The notes: generated from the sequence alone by a model not told the origin. Counted from the stretch's first letter, positions 7,370 through 15,420 are shown. The stretch is DNA of 18,943 bases from Propionibacteriaceae bacterium (GCA_021323255.1 JAJTCL010000019.1:1-18943), one strand, 5' to 3'. Made by a program: numbers and translations.

Positions 7370-8367
7370 GACCGAACTCCCTGAAACTCGCCATTGGCGT
7401 ATTCGTCTGGCGGGATGCCTTGGTCGCGGGAGAACACCCGGCTGCCGAGGCGGACCAATCCATCCTGGGTGACCATGGTTCCAATGCCGACGTTGGTAAA
7501 GACCTCCAGGAGCAGCGCATGCGGCACCCGGCCATCGACCACGGTGGCCCGCGTCAGGCCGCCCTCGACAGCCCGCAAGCAGGCTTCCATTTTTGGCACC
7601 ATGCCTGCCTCGAGATGGGGCATCAGCTCACGGAGCTCCGTTGCTGACAGCTCAGTGATCACTTCGCTGCTCTCTGGCCAGTCGCGGTAGAGACCTTCAA
7701 CGTCGGTCAACACCACCAGCCGCTCGGCTTTGAGAGCTACCGCCAGTGCAGCAGCCGCGGTATCGGCATTGACATTGTGAACGACGCCGTTAGCGTCGGG
7801 TGCAATGCTGGCGACCACCGGCACGCTGCCTGAGTTGATCAGACCTTCGACGGCCTCGGTGCGCACTGAGACCACATCGCCCACCAGGCCAAGATCAACT
7901 TCCTTACCGTCCACCAGGTTGCCCCGTCGTTCGGCGACGAACAGCCCGCCATCCTCCCCGGATAGCCCGACCGCAAGAGTGCTGTGACTGTTGATCAGCC
8001 CCACCAAGTCCCTGCCGACCTGCCCGACCAGCACCATGCGCACCACCTCCATGGCCTCGGGAGTCGTGACTCGAAGGCCGCCGCGAAACTCCGAGGCGAT
8101 CCCGAGCCGGGAGAGCATCGTGGAGATCTGAGGTCCGCCGCCGTGGACCACGACGGGATGGACGCCACAGCGCTTCATGAAGACGATGTCTTGTGCAAAT
8201 GCCCGCTTGAGATCATTGTCGATCATGGCGTTTCCGCCGTACTTGATCACGACGATCTTGCCCGCATAGGTCTCCAGCCAGGGCAGCGTTTCAGTCAGGA
8301 TCGACGCTTTCTCCACCAGCGACAAGTGCCTGGCTTCGGATTGTTGCAAATGAGCGTGGAGGTTCAT
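7366..8367 (-). CDS. argB: Acetylglutamate kinase
   Basis: ArgB phosphorylates N-acetylglutamate; in many arginine-recycling organisms it is the feedback-inhibited step. The amino-acid-kinase fold shows KYGGNAM at residues 42-48, HGGGPQ at 75-80, and the substrate/ATP segment VNADTAAAALA near 200. The N-terminal helix upstream of residue 35 fits the arginine-sensitive hexameric type, but sensitivity is inferred. The usual family ending (LLEVFTNVGIGTMV, up to residue 299) is followed by an extra ~34-residue tail, making 333 residues instead of about 290-300. ATGA overlaps join it to argJ upstream and argD downstream. Confidence 0.97.
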   Translation of the reverse strand: MNLHAHLQQSEARHLSLVEKASILTETLPWLETYAGKIVVIKYGGNAMIDNDLKRAFAQDIVFMKRCGVHPVVVHGGGPQISTMLSRLGIASEFRGGLRVTTPEAMEVVRMVLVGQVGRDLVGLINSHSTLAVGLSGEDGGLFVAERRGNLVDGKEVDLGLVGDVVSVRTEAVEGLINSGSVPVVASIAPDANGVVHNVNADTAAAALAVALKAERLVVLTDVEGLYRDWPESSEVITELSATELRELMPHLEAGMVPKMEACLRAVEGGLTRATVVDGRVPHALLLEVFTNVGIGTMVTQDGLVRLGSRVFSRDQGIPPDEYANGEFQGVRS

Positions 8368-9557
8368 GTCGCGTACTCCGCGTTCTCTTTGACGTAGTCG
8401 TAGGTGAGATCGTTGGTCCAGATGGTGGCGGAGTAGCGGCCGTTGCGCAGATCGACTTCGACATGCACATCATGCCCGCTCAGGTCGACGAGTTCGCGAG
8501 GGTCGCCAATGGAACCGTCATGGCACACCTGCACACCATTGAAAGCGACGTCAATGCGGTCCGGCTCGAAGTCGGCGGCGGTAGTTCCGATGGCGGCGAG
8601 CACCCTGCCCCAGTTGGGATCTTGGCCGAACACAGCGCACTTGAAGAGGTTGCTGCGTGCAATGGCTCGACCGACATCAACCGCATCGTCCTCCGACACC
8701 GCGTGGCGCACTTCGATGGCGATGGTGTGCGCAGCGCCCTCCGCATCGGCGAGCAACTGCCGGGCAAGATCGGCACAGGTCTCATTCAGGGCAGCCTGGA
8801 AATCGCCTGCAGCTGGCCGGACTCCGGAGGCGCCGCTGCTCAGCAAGATCACGGCATCGTTGGTTGACATGCAACCGTCGCTGTCTATCCGATCGAAGCT
8901 GCGCTGACAGGCGCTCGCGAGCTGATCACGAAGCAGGGCTTGATCGACGATGGCGTCGGTAGTGAGTACCACGAGCATGGTGGCCAGGCCTGGAGCGAGC
9001 ATGCCGGCTCCCTTGGCCATGCCACCAATCGACCAACCCTCGTCGGCGAAGCTTGCCTGCTTCGACACCGAATCTGTCGTCATGATCGCCTCGGCGGCTG
9101 CCGGCCCGCCGTCGGCGCTGAGCAAGGGAACCAGCTTGGTGATTCCGGCCGTCAGCTTCTCCATCGGCAGCCGCACCCCAATGAGCCCTGTGGAGCAAAC
9201 GGCGACATCGATTGCGCCGATGTCTGCGCTCTGCGCCAACAACCCAGCTGCGCCCTGAGACTGTCCAAAGGCAGCCGCGACAACCTCAGCTGTGCGATGT
9301 GCGTCAGCGAAGCCCTCCGGTCCGGTGCAGGCGTTGGCTCCTCCGGAGTTCAAGATCACTGCCCGCAGCCGGCTGTCGCGCAACACCCCTTGGGACCAGA
9401 CCACAGGCGCCGCCTTGACTCGATTGCGGGTGAAGACACCGGCCGCCGCGTGGTCTGGGCCGGTGTTGAGCACCAGGGCCAAATCCTTTCCGCCACTGCC
9501 CTTCAGACCCGCCGCCAACCCGGAGGCAAGGAAGCCCGCGGCCGTAGTGATGCTCAC
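8364..9557 (-). CDS. argJ: Bifunctional ornithine acetyltransferase / N-acetylglutamate synthase
   Basis: ArgJ moves the acetyl group from acetylornithine to glutamate, closing the acetyl cycle. Some ArgJ enzymes also use acetyl-CoA; which type this is cannot be told from sequence by eye. The start is GTG 9555-9557, giving SITTAAGFLASG at the N-terminus and 397 residues; it overlaps the argC TGA as GTGA. The self-cleavage site is expected in GLATMLVVLTTDA between A192 and T193 (this numbering), leaving Thr193 as the nucleophile of the beta chain. The conserved blocks NSGGANACTG, GGMAKGAGML and GQDPNWGRVLAA are present. It overlaps argB by four bases. Confidence 0.96.
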   Translation of the reverse strand: MSITTAAGFLASGLAAGLKGSGGKDLALVLNTGPDHAAAGVFTRNRVKAAPVVWSQGVLRDSRLRAVILNSGGANACTGPEGFADAHRTAEVVAAAFGQSQGAAGLLAQSADIGAIDVAVCSTGLIGVRLPMEKLTAGITKLVPLLSADGGPAAAEAIMTTDSVSKQASFADEGWSIGGMAKGAGMLAPGLATMLVVLTTDAIVDQALLRDQLASACQRSFDRIDSDGCMSTNDAVILLSSGASGVRPAAGDFQAALNETCADLARQLLADAEGAAHTIAIEVRHAVSEDDAVDVGRAIARSNLFKCAVFGQDPNWGRVLAAIGTTAADFEPDRIDVAFNGVQVCHDGSIGDPRELVDLSGHDVHVEVDLRNGRYSATIWTNDLTYDYVKENAEYAT

Positions 9558-10594
9558 GGTGCCACACCTACAGTTGACAGACCGGTCGTCTCCGGCAGGC
9601 CAAGCGCCAGATTCATGCACTGCACAGCGGCACCGGCCGTCCCCTTGCTCAGGTTGTCCAAAACCGCGACGGCAACGAGCCGCCCTGCATCATGATCAAT
9701 TGTCACCTGCACGTGAACCGCATTCGATCCGAGCACGGACTTGGTCTGCGGCCATTGGCCTTCGGGCAGCAGATGCACGAACGGCTCGTCCGCGTACGCC
9801 TCTGCATAAGCCGCGTAGGTCTCCTGGTAAGAAGCTCCAATCTCGGCGAGCGGTGCCGTGCAGGTCGCCAGAATTCCGCGTGACATCGGGACCAGTACGG
9901 GCGTGAATGACACCGATGGCGCAGGAGCACCGCAGGCGGCGAAGTTCTGCAGCAGCTCCGGCGTGTGTCGGTGCATCCCGCCCACTGCGTAGGCACTTGC
10001 CGACCCCAACAGCTCGGCGCCAAGCAGGTGCGGCTTGAGCGAGCGGCCGGCACCTGAGGCTCCGCTAGCTGCCACGATGACCACGTCCTGGGCGGTTGTC
10101 AGGCCGTGAGTGATCGCGGGCAGCAGCGCGAGAGTTGCCGTGGTCGGGTAGCACCCGGGAACAGCGATTGCTCGGGCCCCTGCCAGCTTGTCCCGCTGTC
10201 CGGGGAGCTCAGGCAGCCCATAGGGCCACGTGCCGGCGTGCGGCGACTGGTAGAACTTCTGCCACGCCTCAGCCTCGGAGAGCCGAAAATCGGCCCCGCA
10301 GTCGATCACCACGATGTCGGAATGCAGCTTGGCGGCAACCTCGCTAGAGGCGCCGTGCGGCAAAGCGAGGAAGACAACATCATGATCAGCGAGCACATCC
10401 GCCGACGTTTCCGCCACAAGCCGATCACCGAGCGGAATCAGGTGTGGATGGTGCTGTCCCAGCAGTGTTCCAGCGCTGGCGCTCGCCGTGACCGCCCCCA
10501 CTTCCACCTTTGGGTGACCAAGCAGCAGCCGGAGTAGCTCCCCGCCTGCATAACCTGTAGCACCCGCCACTGCGGCTCGTACCGTCACTCGCAT
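9554..10594 (-). CDS. argC: N-acetyl-gamma-glutamyl-phosphate reductase
   Basis: ArgC reduces acetylglutamyl phosphate to the semialdehyde with NADPH. The Rossmann motif GATGYAGGEL is at residues 11-20, and the active-site cysteine C148 sits in AVPGCYPTTA. ATG 10592-10594 is preferred because it begins the conserved RVTVRAAVAGATG segment and gives 346 residues; an in-frame start further up at 10636 would cut through the probable promoter/operator region. It is the first gene of the arginine cluster, so the promoter and ARG operator should lie just upstream. Confidence 0.97.
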   Translation of the reverse strand: MRVTVRAAVAGATGYAGGELLRLLLGHPKVEVGAVTASASAGTLLGQHHPHLIPLGDRLVAETSADVLADHDVVFLALPHGASSEVAAKLHSDIVVIDCGADFRLSEAEAWQKFYQSPHAGTWPYGLPELPGQRDKLAGARAIAVPGCYPTTATLALLPAITHGLTTAQDVVIVAASGASGAGRSLKPHLLGAELLGSASAYAVGGMHRHTPELLQNFAACGAPAPSVSFTPVLVPMSRGILATCTAPLAEIGASYQETYAAYAEAYADEPFVHLLPEGQWPQTKSVLGSNAVHVQVTIDHDAGRLVAVAVLDNLSKGTAGAAVQCMNLALGLPETTGLSTVGVAP

Positions 10595-10596
10595 GA

Positions 10597-10628
10597 CTAT
10601 GCCATAGCCGACAAAGTCATGCAGAATA
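10597..10628 (-). promoter_or_regulatory. Candidate arg promoter/operator region upstream of argC
   Basis: A perfect odd palindrome CTATGCCATAG (10597-10607) lies two bases before the argC ATG. A TGCATGAC element (about 10614-10622) and a -10-like TATTCT (10623-10628, minus strand) lie just beyond. TGCAT and ATG-rich imperfect palindromes are in the style of actinobacterial ARG boxes, so this is the most likely site for ArgR. No good -35 is visible. The role is inferred from position. Confidence 0.3.
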
Positions 10629-10812
10629 GGTCTCACTACTTGGAGCTGCAGAGTTGCTCATGTTCTTCACGAAGGCTCGAAGTGAGCTGGCAAGGCGCTT
10701 CGCAGTGACATCGCGCGATGATCACCCGTCAATGCCTCTGCAAGCACGACTGATGGCACCTGCGCGGGCCACAATCCACGTCGCCGAAGCTCGGCTGCTA
10801 TAGGCCTTTTAG
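10629..10812. other. Gap upstream of argC without a supported gene
   Basis: This stretch lies between the argC control region and the recognisable PIN-domain relic. It probably contains the eroded 5' part of that relic on the plus strand, because NPRRRSSAAIGLLDP-like coding is faintly visible around 10770-10818. A 47-codon open frame at 10660-10803 has no recognisable product. No tRNA, repeat or terminator was seen. Confidence 0.4.
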
Positions 10813-11008
10813 ATCCGCGACGTCACGGAGCTTGTGGCACACGACTCCGAGCGGCGACGGGCAAGAGCCGGGACAATCGCTGCGACGGATGCCATCGTGA
10901 TTGCTTGCCGCAACCTGCAGCGCACCCGTGATCTTGACCAGCGATTCGAAGGATCTCGGTGCGCTGGCCGCGCATGCGACGCGATCGATTCGAATCCTGC
11001 CGACGTAG
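10813..11008 (+). pseudogene. Decayed VapC-like PIN-domain toxin, 3' part, frameshifted
   Basis: Two adjoining plus-strand frames together give the C-terminal half of a VapC/PIN ribonuclease. Frame one (10813 to about 10918) reads IRDVTELVAHDSERRRARA, then GTIAATDAIVIA, containing the conserved aspartate of the D-A-x-V helix. After a one-base shift, frame two (10919-11008) reads SAPVILTSDSKDLGALAA, then HATRSIRILPT and a TAG stop. It contains the classical LTSD acidic motif and the final strand of the domain. A TAG just upstream (10810-10812) and the frameshift mean no complete toxin can be made. No antitoxin gene was found. It is the only plus-strand gene trace in the window and ends five bases from the convergent 11014-11505 gene. 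PIN domains of the VapC type normally cut RNA; here that activity is presumably lost. Confidence 0.7.
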
Positions 11009-11013
11009 GGTCC

Positions 11014-11505
11014 TCACACCTCGTCGCGCAGCCGGAACGCCAACCTCGTTTGCCATTCATTCATGTCAGTTACCTCATCTGGGTCGCTGAGGTACTCCTC
11101 GAGCCGACACCCCCAGGTATTGCCTTCGGAGTCCCACTCCAAGCCACGCCCCGCGGCCCATTGCAGCAGGTCGCGCGTCGCTGTCACCAGAGTGTCCGGA
11201 TGGCCCGTGTGCACAACCGTGGCGTAGCGGCCGGCCGGCAGAACGCCAGCGCGAATCTCGCCGTTACCCTCGACTTGAGTGGCGAGCGGAACTCCGGTCT
11301 CGAGTTCCAGCTTGGTTTCCATATCGACGACGACATATCTCCAGAACGGCGGACCCGCCGGAGCGATCCCGCGAGCCGCCAGCCAGTCGAAGACTCGGCC
11401 CGTCAACGGTGGGACTACAGAGCCCAGCTCCTCCATCCGCACGCTCACCGGGATCGCGACGTAGGGCTGCACCGTCCTGGTTTGGATGGTTGGACTTTCA
11501 CCCAT
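11014..11505 (-). CDS. GyrI-like / AraC effector-binding domain protein
   Basis: The 163-residue protein consists of a single GyrI-like small-molecule-binding domain, the same fold as the C-terminal ligand domain of BmrR/Rob-type regulators and of the gyrase inhibitor GyrI. Recognisable segments are the N-terminal VAIPVSVRMEELGSVVPPL, the central LPAGRYATVVHTGHPDTL, the helix LLQWAAGRGLEWD and the ending RLEEYLSDPDEV then EWQTRLAFRLRDEV. There is no DNA-binding domain, signal peptide or membrane segment. The ATG at 11503-11505 has GAGGAG six bases upstream. It sits between pheT and the arg operon, and its ligand is unknown. A near-palindrome CTAGGGGCCTAG (about 11523-11534) lies in its upstream region. 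Confidence 0.85.
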   Translation of the reverse strand: MGESPTIQTRTVQPYVAIPVSVRMEELGSVVPPLTGRVFDWLAARGIAPAGPPFWRYVVVDMETKLELETGVPLATQVEGNGEIRAGVLPAGRYATVVHTGHPDTLVTATRDLLQWAAGRGLEWDSEGNTWGCRLEEYLSDPDEVTDMNEWQTRLAFRLRDEV

Positions 11506-11585
11506 GAACGACTCCTCTCTTCCCTAGGGGCCTAGAACTCATTAGTGCTTGGACCTCAGAGGGGCTCAGAAATCATCGGGGTGAG

Positions 11586-14075
11586 CTACACCGTGCGTTG
11601 AACCGCCCCGGTGCGCTCGACCGCAGCTGCGACGGCCGCATCCCGGGCGGCCGCAGTCTCAGCATCGGTCAGCGTCTTGTCTGAGCCGCGGAATCTAAGA
11701 GCGTAGGCCAGCGACTTCTTGCCTGCACCAACCTGGGGGCCGGTGTAGACATCGAACAGCCAGATGGACTCCAGCAAGGGTCCAGCTCCAGTCCGTAGCG
11801 CCCGCTCCACGGCTGCGGCGGGGATGTCATCGTCGACGATGAGAGCGACATCCTCCTTGGCAACGGGAAAGCTGGAGACTGTCGGGATCTCCCCCGTCGC
11901 AGGCGCCGCCACGATCAGCGCGTCGAGGTCGACTTCGGCCGCAGCGGTCCGGGCAGGTAGGCCAAATGCCGCGCAGACATCTGGGTGCAGCTCCCCGGCG
12001 TAACCGATCCCCTCGCCGGTGGGCAGCGTGAATTCAGCGCAGCGTCCCGGATGCCAGGGTGGGTACTCCGCCGCGCGGCGGTCCAATCGCAACCCGATCG
12101 CAGCAGCGGCTGCCTCGACGAACGCGATGGCCTGCTGCCAGCCTGTGGGGGTGCCCGCCCCCTCCCACCCTTCCGGCATCCACTGACCGGTCAGCACCAC
12201 ACCAAGGTGGCGGGGTTGCTGTCCGAGCGCACGATCCAGTGCAGCCAGCTGCTCCACGGACGGTCGCTGTGTCACGGGGGGGCGAGGCGCGGCAACCAGC
12301 GGATCGTTGCCGAAGAACACCGAACCCGCCTCGAAAAGGGCCAGGTCGTCGTTGCCGCGACTGCGGTTTCGGGCCACTGCCGCGAACAGCCCGGGCAGGA
12401 TCGAGGTGCGTAAGTACGGAGCCGCTTCCGACAGCGGATTGACGATCTTGTTCAGCCGGCGACGCTGATCGTCGACTGGCACTCCCATCAGATCCAGATC
12501 TGTGGTCGAGGCAAAAGGAAAGCTCAGTATCTCGACGAACCCGCGAGCGGCCAGCACAAGGTTGATGGCGCGCCGCGCCCGCTGGCTTCTGGTCAGCCCG
12601 CGGCCGACCGGCGCGGTTGGGATAACCGGTTCGATGGTGTCGAAGCCAATAAGCCGGCCAACCTCTTCCACGTAGTCGTACGGATCGTTCAGATCCGGCC
12701 GCCAGCTCGGTGGGGTGATCGTCAGGCGCTCGCCAGCGTCAGCGACGGTGGCGCCAATTGCCTGCAGCAGGCGCACCACCGGTGCGTGATCGACTTCGGT
12801 GCCGAGAATTTGCGCCGGCAGCGTGTCGGCGATCGTGGTGCTGGGCCGCGTCGGCACTACGCCGCGTACGGTCTCCTTCGCTAGCAGCGTGCCACCCGCG
12901 TACGCCGCGAGGAGTTCCGCCACTCGATGTGCGCCTGCGTAGCTGGCCTGCGGGTCAACCCCACGCTCAAAACGCCGCGAGGCCTCCGACGACAACTTGT
13001 GACGTCGCGAGGTGCGTGCGATGGTCATCGCATCGAAGTGTGCTGCCTCGATGACCACATTGCGGGTGTCCAGCGAGAGCTCGGTAGTGGCGCCGCCCAT
13101 GACACCCGCGAGGCCGATGGGCCCGGAGGCGTCGGTGATCAAGAGGTCGTCGGGATGCAGCGGACGGACCACGTCATCCAGAGTCGTCAGCTTCTCGCCT
13201 TCGGCAGCCTTGCGCACGACGATAGGACCGTCGAGCAGGTCGGCGTCGTAGGCATGGATGGGCTGACCGGTCTCCAACATCACATAGTTGGTGATGTCGA
13301 CCGCCAAGGAGATGGAGCGCATACCCGCAAGCTGCACGCGGCGGGCGAGCCAGCGTGGCGTCGGCCGGCCGGGATCGATACCGGTGACGGTAAGTGCCAC
13401 GAAGAGTGGGCACGCCTCCGACAGAAGTTCGACGGGATGACCGCTCACCGTTTCGGCTGGCACCACACGGTCCACCGGATCGGTGAAGGCCACTTCGAGA
13501 GCTTGCGCCGACTCGCGAGCAATGCCCCGCATCGAGAGGCAGTAGCCGCGATCCGGGGTGACGGCGATGTCGAGTACCTCATCGCGCAGCTGCAGCACAG
13601 GTGCGGCGTCGGTGCCTGGCGCCAGATCTGGCTCGCCGAGAACCAAAATCCCAGAATGATCATCACCCAGACCCAGCTCCTTGGCCGAGCAGATCATGCC
13701 GTCGGAGACGTGGCCGTAGGTCTTGCGTGCTGAAATGCCGAAGCCGCCCGGCAGGACTGTGCCGGGTAGAGCAACGATGACGGAGTCGCCGACCTCGAAG
13801 TTGTGGGCACCGCAGACAACGCTGCGGGAGCCCGAATCGTCGTTGTGCGGACCAACATCGACATGGCACCAGCGGATGGATTTGCCGTTGGAATGGACCT
13901 CGACCTCGTACGCCAACACCTTGCCGATCACCAGCGGCCCGGCGATCTCGGCACCAACCTGATCGACGGTCTCGACCTCCAGGCCGGCTCTGATCAGCGC
14001 CCCGGCGAGAGTACGACCGTCAAGATCATCAGGCAGGGCGGCGTAGTCGCGCAGCCAGCTCAGCGGCACCCTCAT
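11586..14075 (-). CDS. pheT: Phenylalanyl-tRNA synthetase beta subunit
   Basis: PheT pairs with PheS in an alpha2-beta2 enzyme that charges tRNA-Phe; the beta chain recognises tRNA and edits mischarged Tyr-tRNA-Phe. The 829 residues match the bacterial long form. It has an N-terminal MRVPLSWLRDY, an EMAP-type tRNA-binding domain (about 40-150), the B3/B4 editing domain (about 205-385), B5 (about 405-480) and a C-terminal ferredoxin-fold anticodon-binding domain (about 735-829, with SSFPVAKEDVALIVD). ATG 14073-14075 has GGGAG six bases upstream. It follows pheS after 67 bases that contain a hairpin repeat, and is presumably co-transcribed with it. Confidence 0.98.
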   Translation of the reverse strand: MRVPLSWLRDYAALPDDLDGRTLAGALIRAGLEVETVDQVGAEIAGPLVIGKVLAYEVEVHSNGKSIRWCHVDVGPHNDDSGSRSVVCGAHNFEVGDSVIVALPGTVLPGGFGISARKTYGHVSDGMICSAKELGLGDDHSGILVLGEPDLAPGTDAAPVLQLRDEVLDIAVTPDRGYCLSMRGIARESAQALEVAFTDPVDRVVPAETVSGHPVELLSEACPLFVALTVTGIDPGRPTPRWLARRVQLAGMRSISLAVDITNYVMLETGQPIHAYDADLLDGPIVVRKAAEGEKLTTLDDVVRPLHPDDLLITDASGPIGLAGVMGGATTELSLDTRNVVIEAAHFDAMTIARTSRRHKLSSEASRRFERGVDPQASYAGAHRVAELLAAYAGGTLLAKETVRGVVPTRPSTTIADTLPAQILGTEVDHAPVVRLLQAIGATVADAGERLTITPPSWRPDLNDPYDYVEEVGRLIGFDTIEPVIPTAPVGRGLTRSQRARRAINLVLAARGFVEILSFPFASTTDLDLMGVPVDDQRRRLNKIVNPLSEAAPYLRTSILPGLFAAVARNRSRGNDDLALFEAGSVFFGNDPLVAAPRPPVTQRPSVEQLAALDRALGQQPRHLGVVLTGQWMPEGWEGAGTPTGWQQAIAFVEAAAAAIGLRLDRRAAEYPPWHPGRCAEFTLPTGEGIGYAGELHPDVCAAFGLPARTAAAEVDLDALIVAAPATGEIPTVSSFPVAKEDVALIVDDDIPAAAVERALRTGAGPLLESIWLFDVYTGPQVGAGKKSLAYALRFRGSDKTLTDAETAAARDAAVAAAVERTGAVQRTV

Positions 14076-14109
14076 AACGCGCGCTCCCAGGTGTTATTGC
14101 GCGCGCGGC

Positions 14110-14140
14110 GGGGGTTCAAGGGGGTCGTCTCCCTTGCTCT
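14110..14140 (-). repeat. Intergenic hairpin repeat, copy B (pheS-pheT gap)
   Basis: The minus strand reads AGAGCAAGGGAGACGACCCC followed by CTTGAACCCC. It can fold as AAGGG...CCCTT around the ACGA block. It is nearly identical to copy C (16706-16736) and related to copy A (5147-5180), in the same orientation relative to transcription. It ends about 35 bases before the pheT start. Confidence 0.8.
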
Positions 14141-14142
14141 AC

Positions 14143-15252
14143 TCATCGCGCGGTTCCCACTAGTGCACGGCTGAAACGTACGTCTCCTTCGATCATGTCG
14201 CGCATGTCCTCGGCGTTGTTGCGGAACATCAGAGTACGGTCGACGCCCATGCCGAAAGCGAAGCCGGAATAGATCTCGGTATCCACACCGCACGCCTGCA
14301 GCACGCGGGGATTGACCACACCGCAACCGCCCCACTCAATCCAGCCTTCGCTCTTGCAGGTGCGACAGGGATAGTCGGGATTACCGACCGAGGCGCCATG
14401 GCAAACGAAGCATTCCAGGTCGACCTCAGCCGATGGCTCAGTGAAGGGGAAGTAGTTCGGTCGCATCCGGGTACGCGTCTCACCGAACATGGCGCGGGCG
14501 AAATGATCAAGAGTTCCGCGCAGATGACCCAGCGTTATGCCCTTGTCTACGGCAAGTCCTTCGATCTGGTGGAAAACCGGCAGATGGGTGGCGTCGTACT
14601 CATCGGATCGGTAGACCCGCCCGGGACAGACGACGTAGATCGGCAGCTCGCGCGTCAGCATTGCCCGAGCTTGGACCGGCGAAGTGTGGGTGCGCAACAC
14701 GATGCCGCCATCGTCGGGCTCGACGAACAGTGTGTCCTGCATCGTGCGAGCCGGGTGGTCAGGGATGAAGTTGAGAGCGTCGAAGTTGAGCCACTCAGCT
14801 TCGAGCTCGGGACCCTCGGCTACCTCCCAACCCATCGCGATGAAAACGTCTTCCATCAGGTTCATCAACGCGGTGATCGGGTGAACTGCGCCGACCGGCT
14901 GGGTCTGGACCGGCAACGTCACATCGACCCGTTCCTCCACCAAGATGCGGGCGAGTTCGGCCGCCTTGATCTCCTCCTCGCGGGCCTTGAGCGCTTCGGT
15001 GATCGTCCCGCGAGCACGACCGACTCGGGCGCCGACCTCCTTACGCGCCTGAGGCGGCAGGGCGCCGATTTCCCGGTTGGCGAGGGCGATCGGCGAGCGG
15101 TCGGCGGCATGTGCCAGCCGGGCCTGTTTGAGCTCGGCCGTCGAGGTCGCGGCCGCGAACGCCGCCAGCGCTTCAGCCACCATGGCGTCAACGCTCGCTG
15201 CATTCAGCGGCGTGACCTGAACGGGGTCGTAGCTGGTGTTCGGCCCGGACAT
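14143..15252 (-). CDS. pheS: Phenylalanyl-tRNA synthetase alpha subunit
   Basis: PheS is the catalytic chain of PheRS, a class II synthetase. At 369 residues it has an N-terminal coiled-coil-rich tRNA-binding region (about 20-105) and then the catalytic core. That core carries the THTSPVQARAM segment (188-198), motif 2 with FHQIEGLAVDKG (227-238) and motif 3 with GFAFGMGVDRT (330-340). A C281-x2-C284-x11-C296-x2-C299 arrangement lies between motifs 2 and 3 and looks like a small zinc ribbon, as in other actinobacterial PheS proteins; it is absent from E. coli PheS. The start is ATG 15250-15252. It heads a pheST unit separated from the upstream methyltransferase gene by a strong hairpin. Confidence 0.98.
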   Translation of the reverse strand: MSGPNTSYDPVQVTPLNAASVDAMVAEALAAFAAATSTAELKQARLAHAADRSPIALANREIGALPPQARKEVGARVGRARGTITEALKAREEEIKAAELARILVEERVDVTLPVQTQPVGAVHPITALMNLMEDVFIAMGWEVAEGPELEAEWLNFDALNFIPDHPARTMQDTLFVEPDDGGIVLRTHTSPVQARAMLTRELPIYVVCPGRVYRSDEYDATHLPVFHQIEGLAVDKGITLGHLRGTLDHFARAMFGETRTRMRPNYFPFTEPSAEVDLECFVCHGASVGNPDYPCRTCKSEGWIEWGGCGVVNPRVLQACGVDTEIYSGFAFGMGVDRTLMFRNNAEDMRDMIEGDVRFSRALVGTAR

Positions 15253-15358
15253 GGCTCCCTCGCGGGTGGTGGTCTGTGACGCACGGTGCGCCTGGGACAG
15301 TCTAGGAATATGGTCGGCTCGCCGCTAGGAGGTTTTAGGGAGTGAACCCTTACCCCCT

Positions 15359-15420
15359 AACGCCGACTTGTCAGAACCCAGTTGAGCCATAGCTCAACTG
15401 GGTTCTGACAAGTCGGCGTT
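15359..15420. repeat. Perfect 29-bp stem, 4-base loop inverted repeat over the methyltransferase stop codon
   Basis: Positions 15359-15387 and 15392-15420 are exact reverse complements, separated by CATA. The right arm encodes the last residues (QNADLSEPS) and the TGA stop of the methyltransferase gene. The downstream arm lies in the gap before pheS (start 15252). The simplest role is transcription termination or mRNA 3'-end protection between the infC-rplT unit and pheST. No T-run follows on the minus strand. A weaker nested pairing (TTAGGG...CCCTAA, 15333-15360) sits immediately downstream. Confidence 0.95.

Noticed and set aside
10660..10803. Plus-strand 47-codon frame upstream of the PIN relic (possible antitoxin)
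   Set aside because: The peptide does not resemble VapB or another antitoxin, and it may be part of the decayed PIN gene.
10985..10997. TTCGAATC, reminiscent of a tRNA T-arm
   Set aside because: The flanks do not form a T-stem, and no acceptor or anticodon arm could be found.
10834..11535. Plus-strand open frame of 233 codons
   Set aside because: After the PIN-like start it runs antisense through the well-supported GyrI-like gene, and the antisense part has no recognisable protein features.
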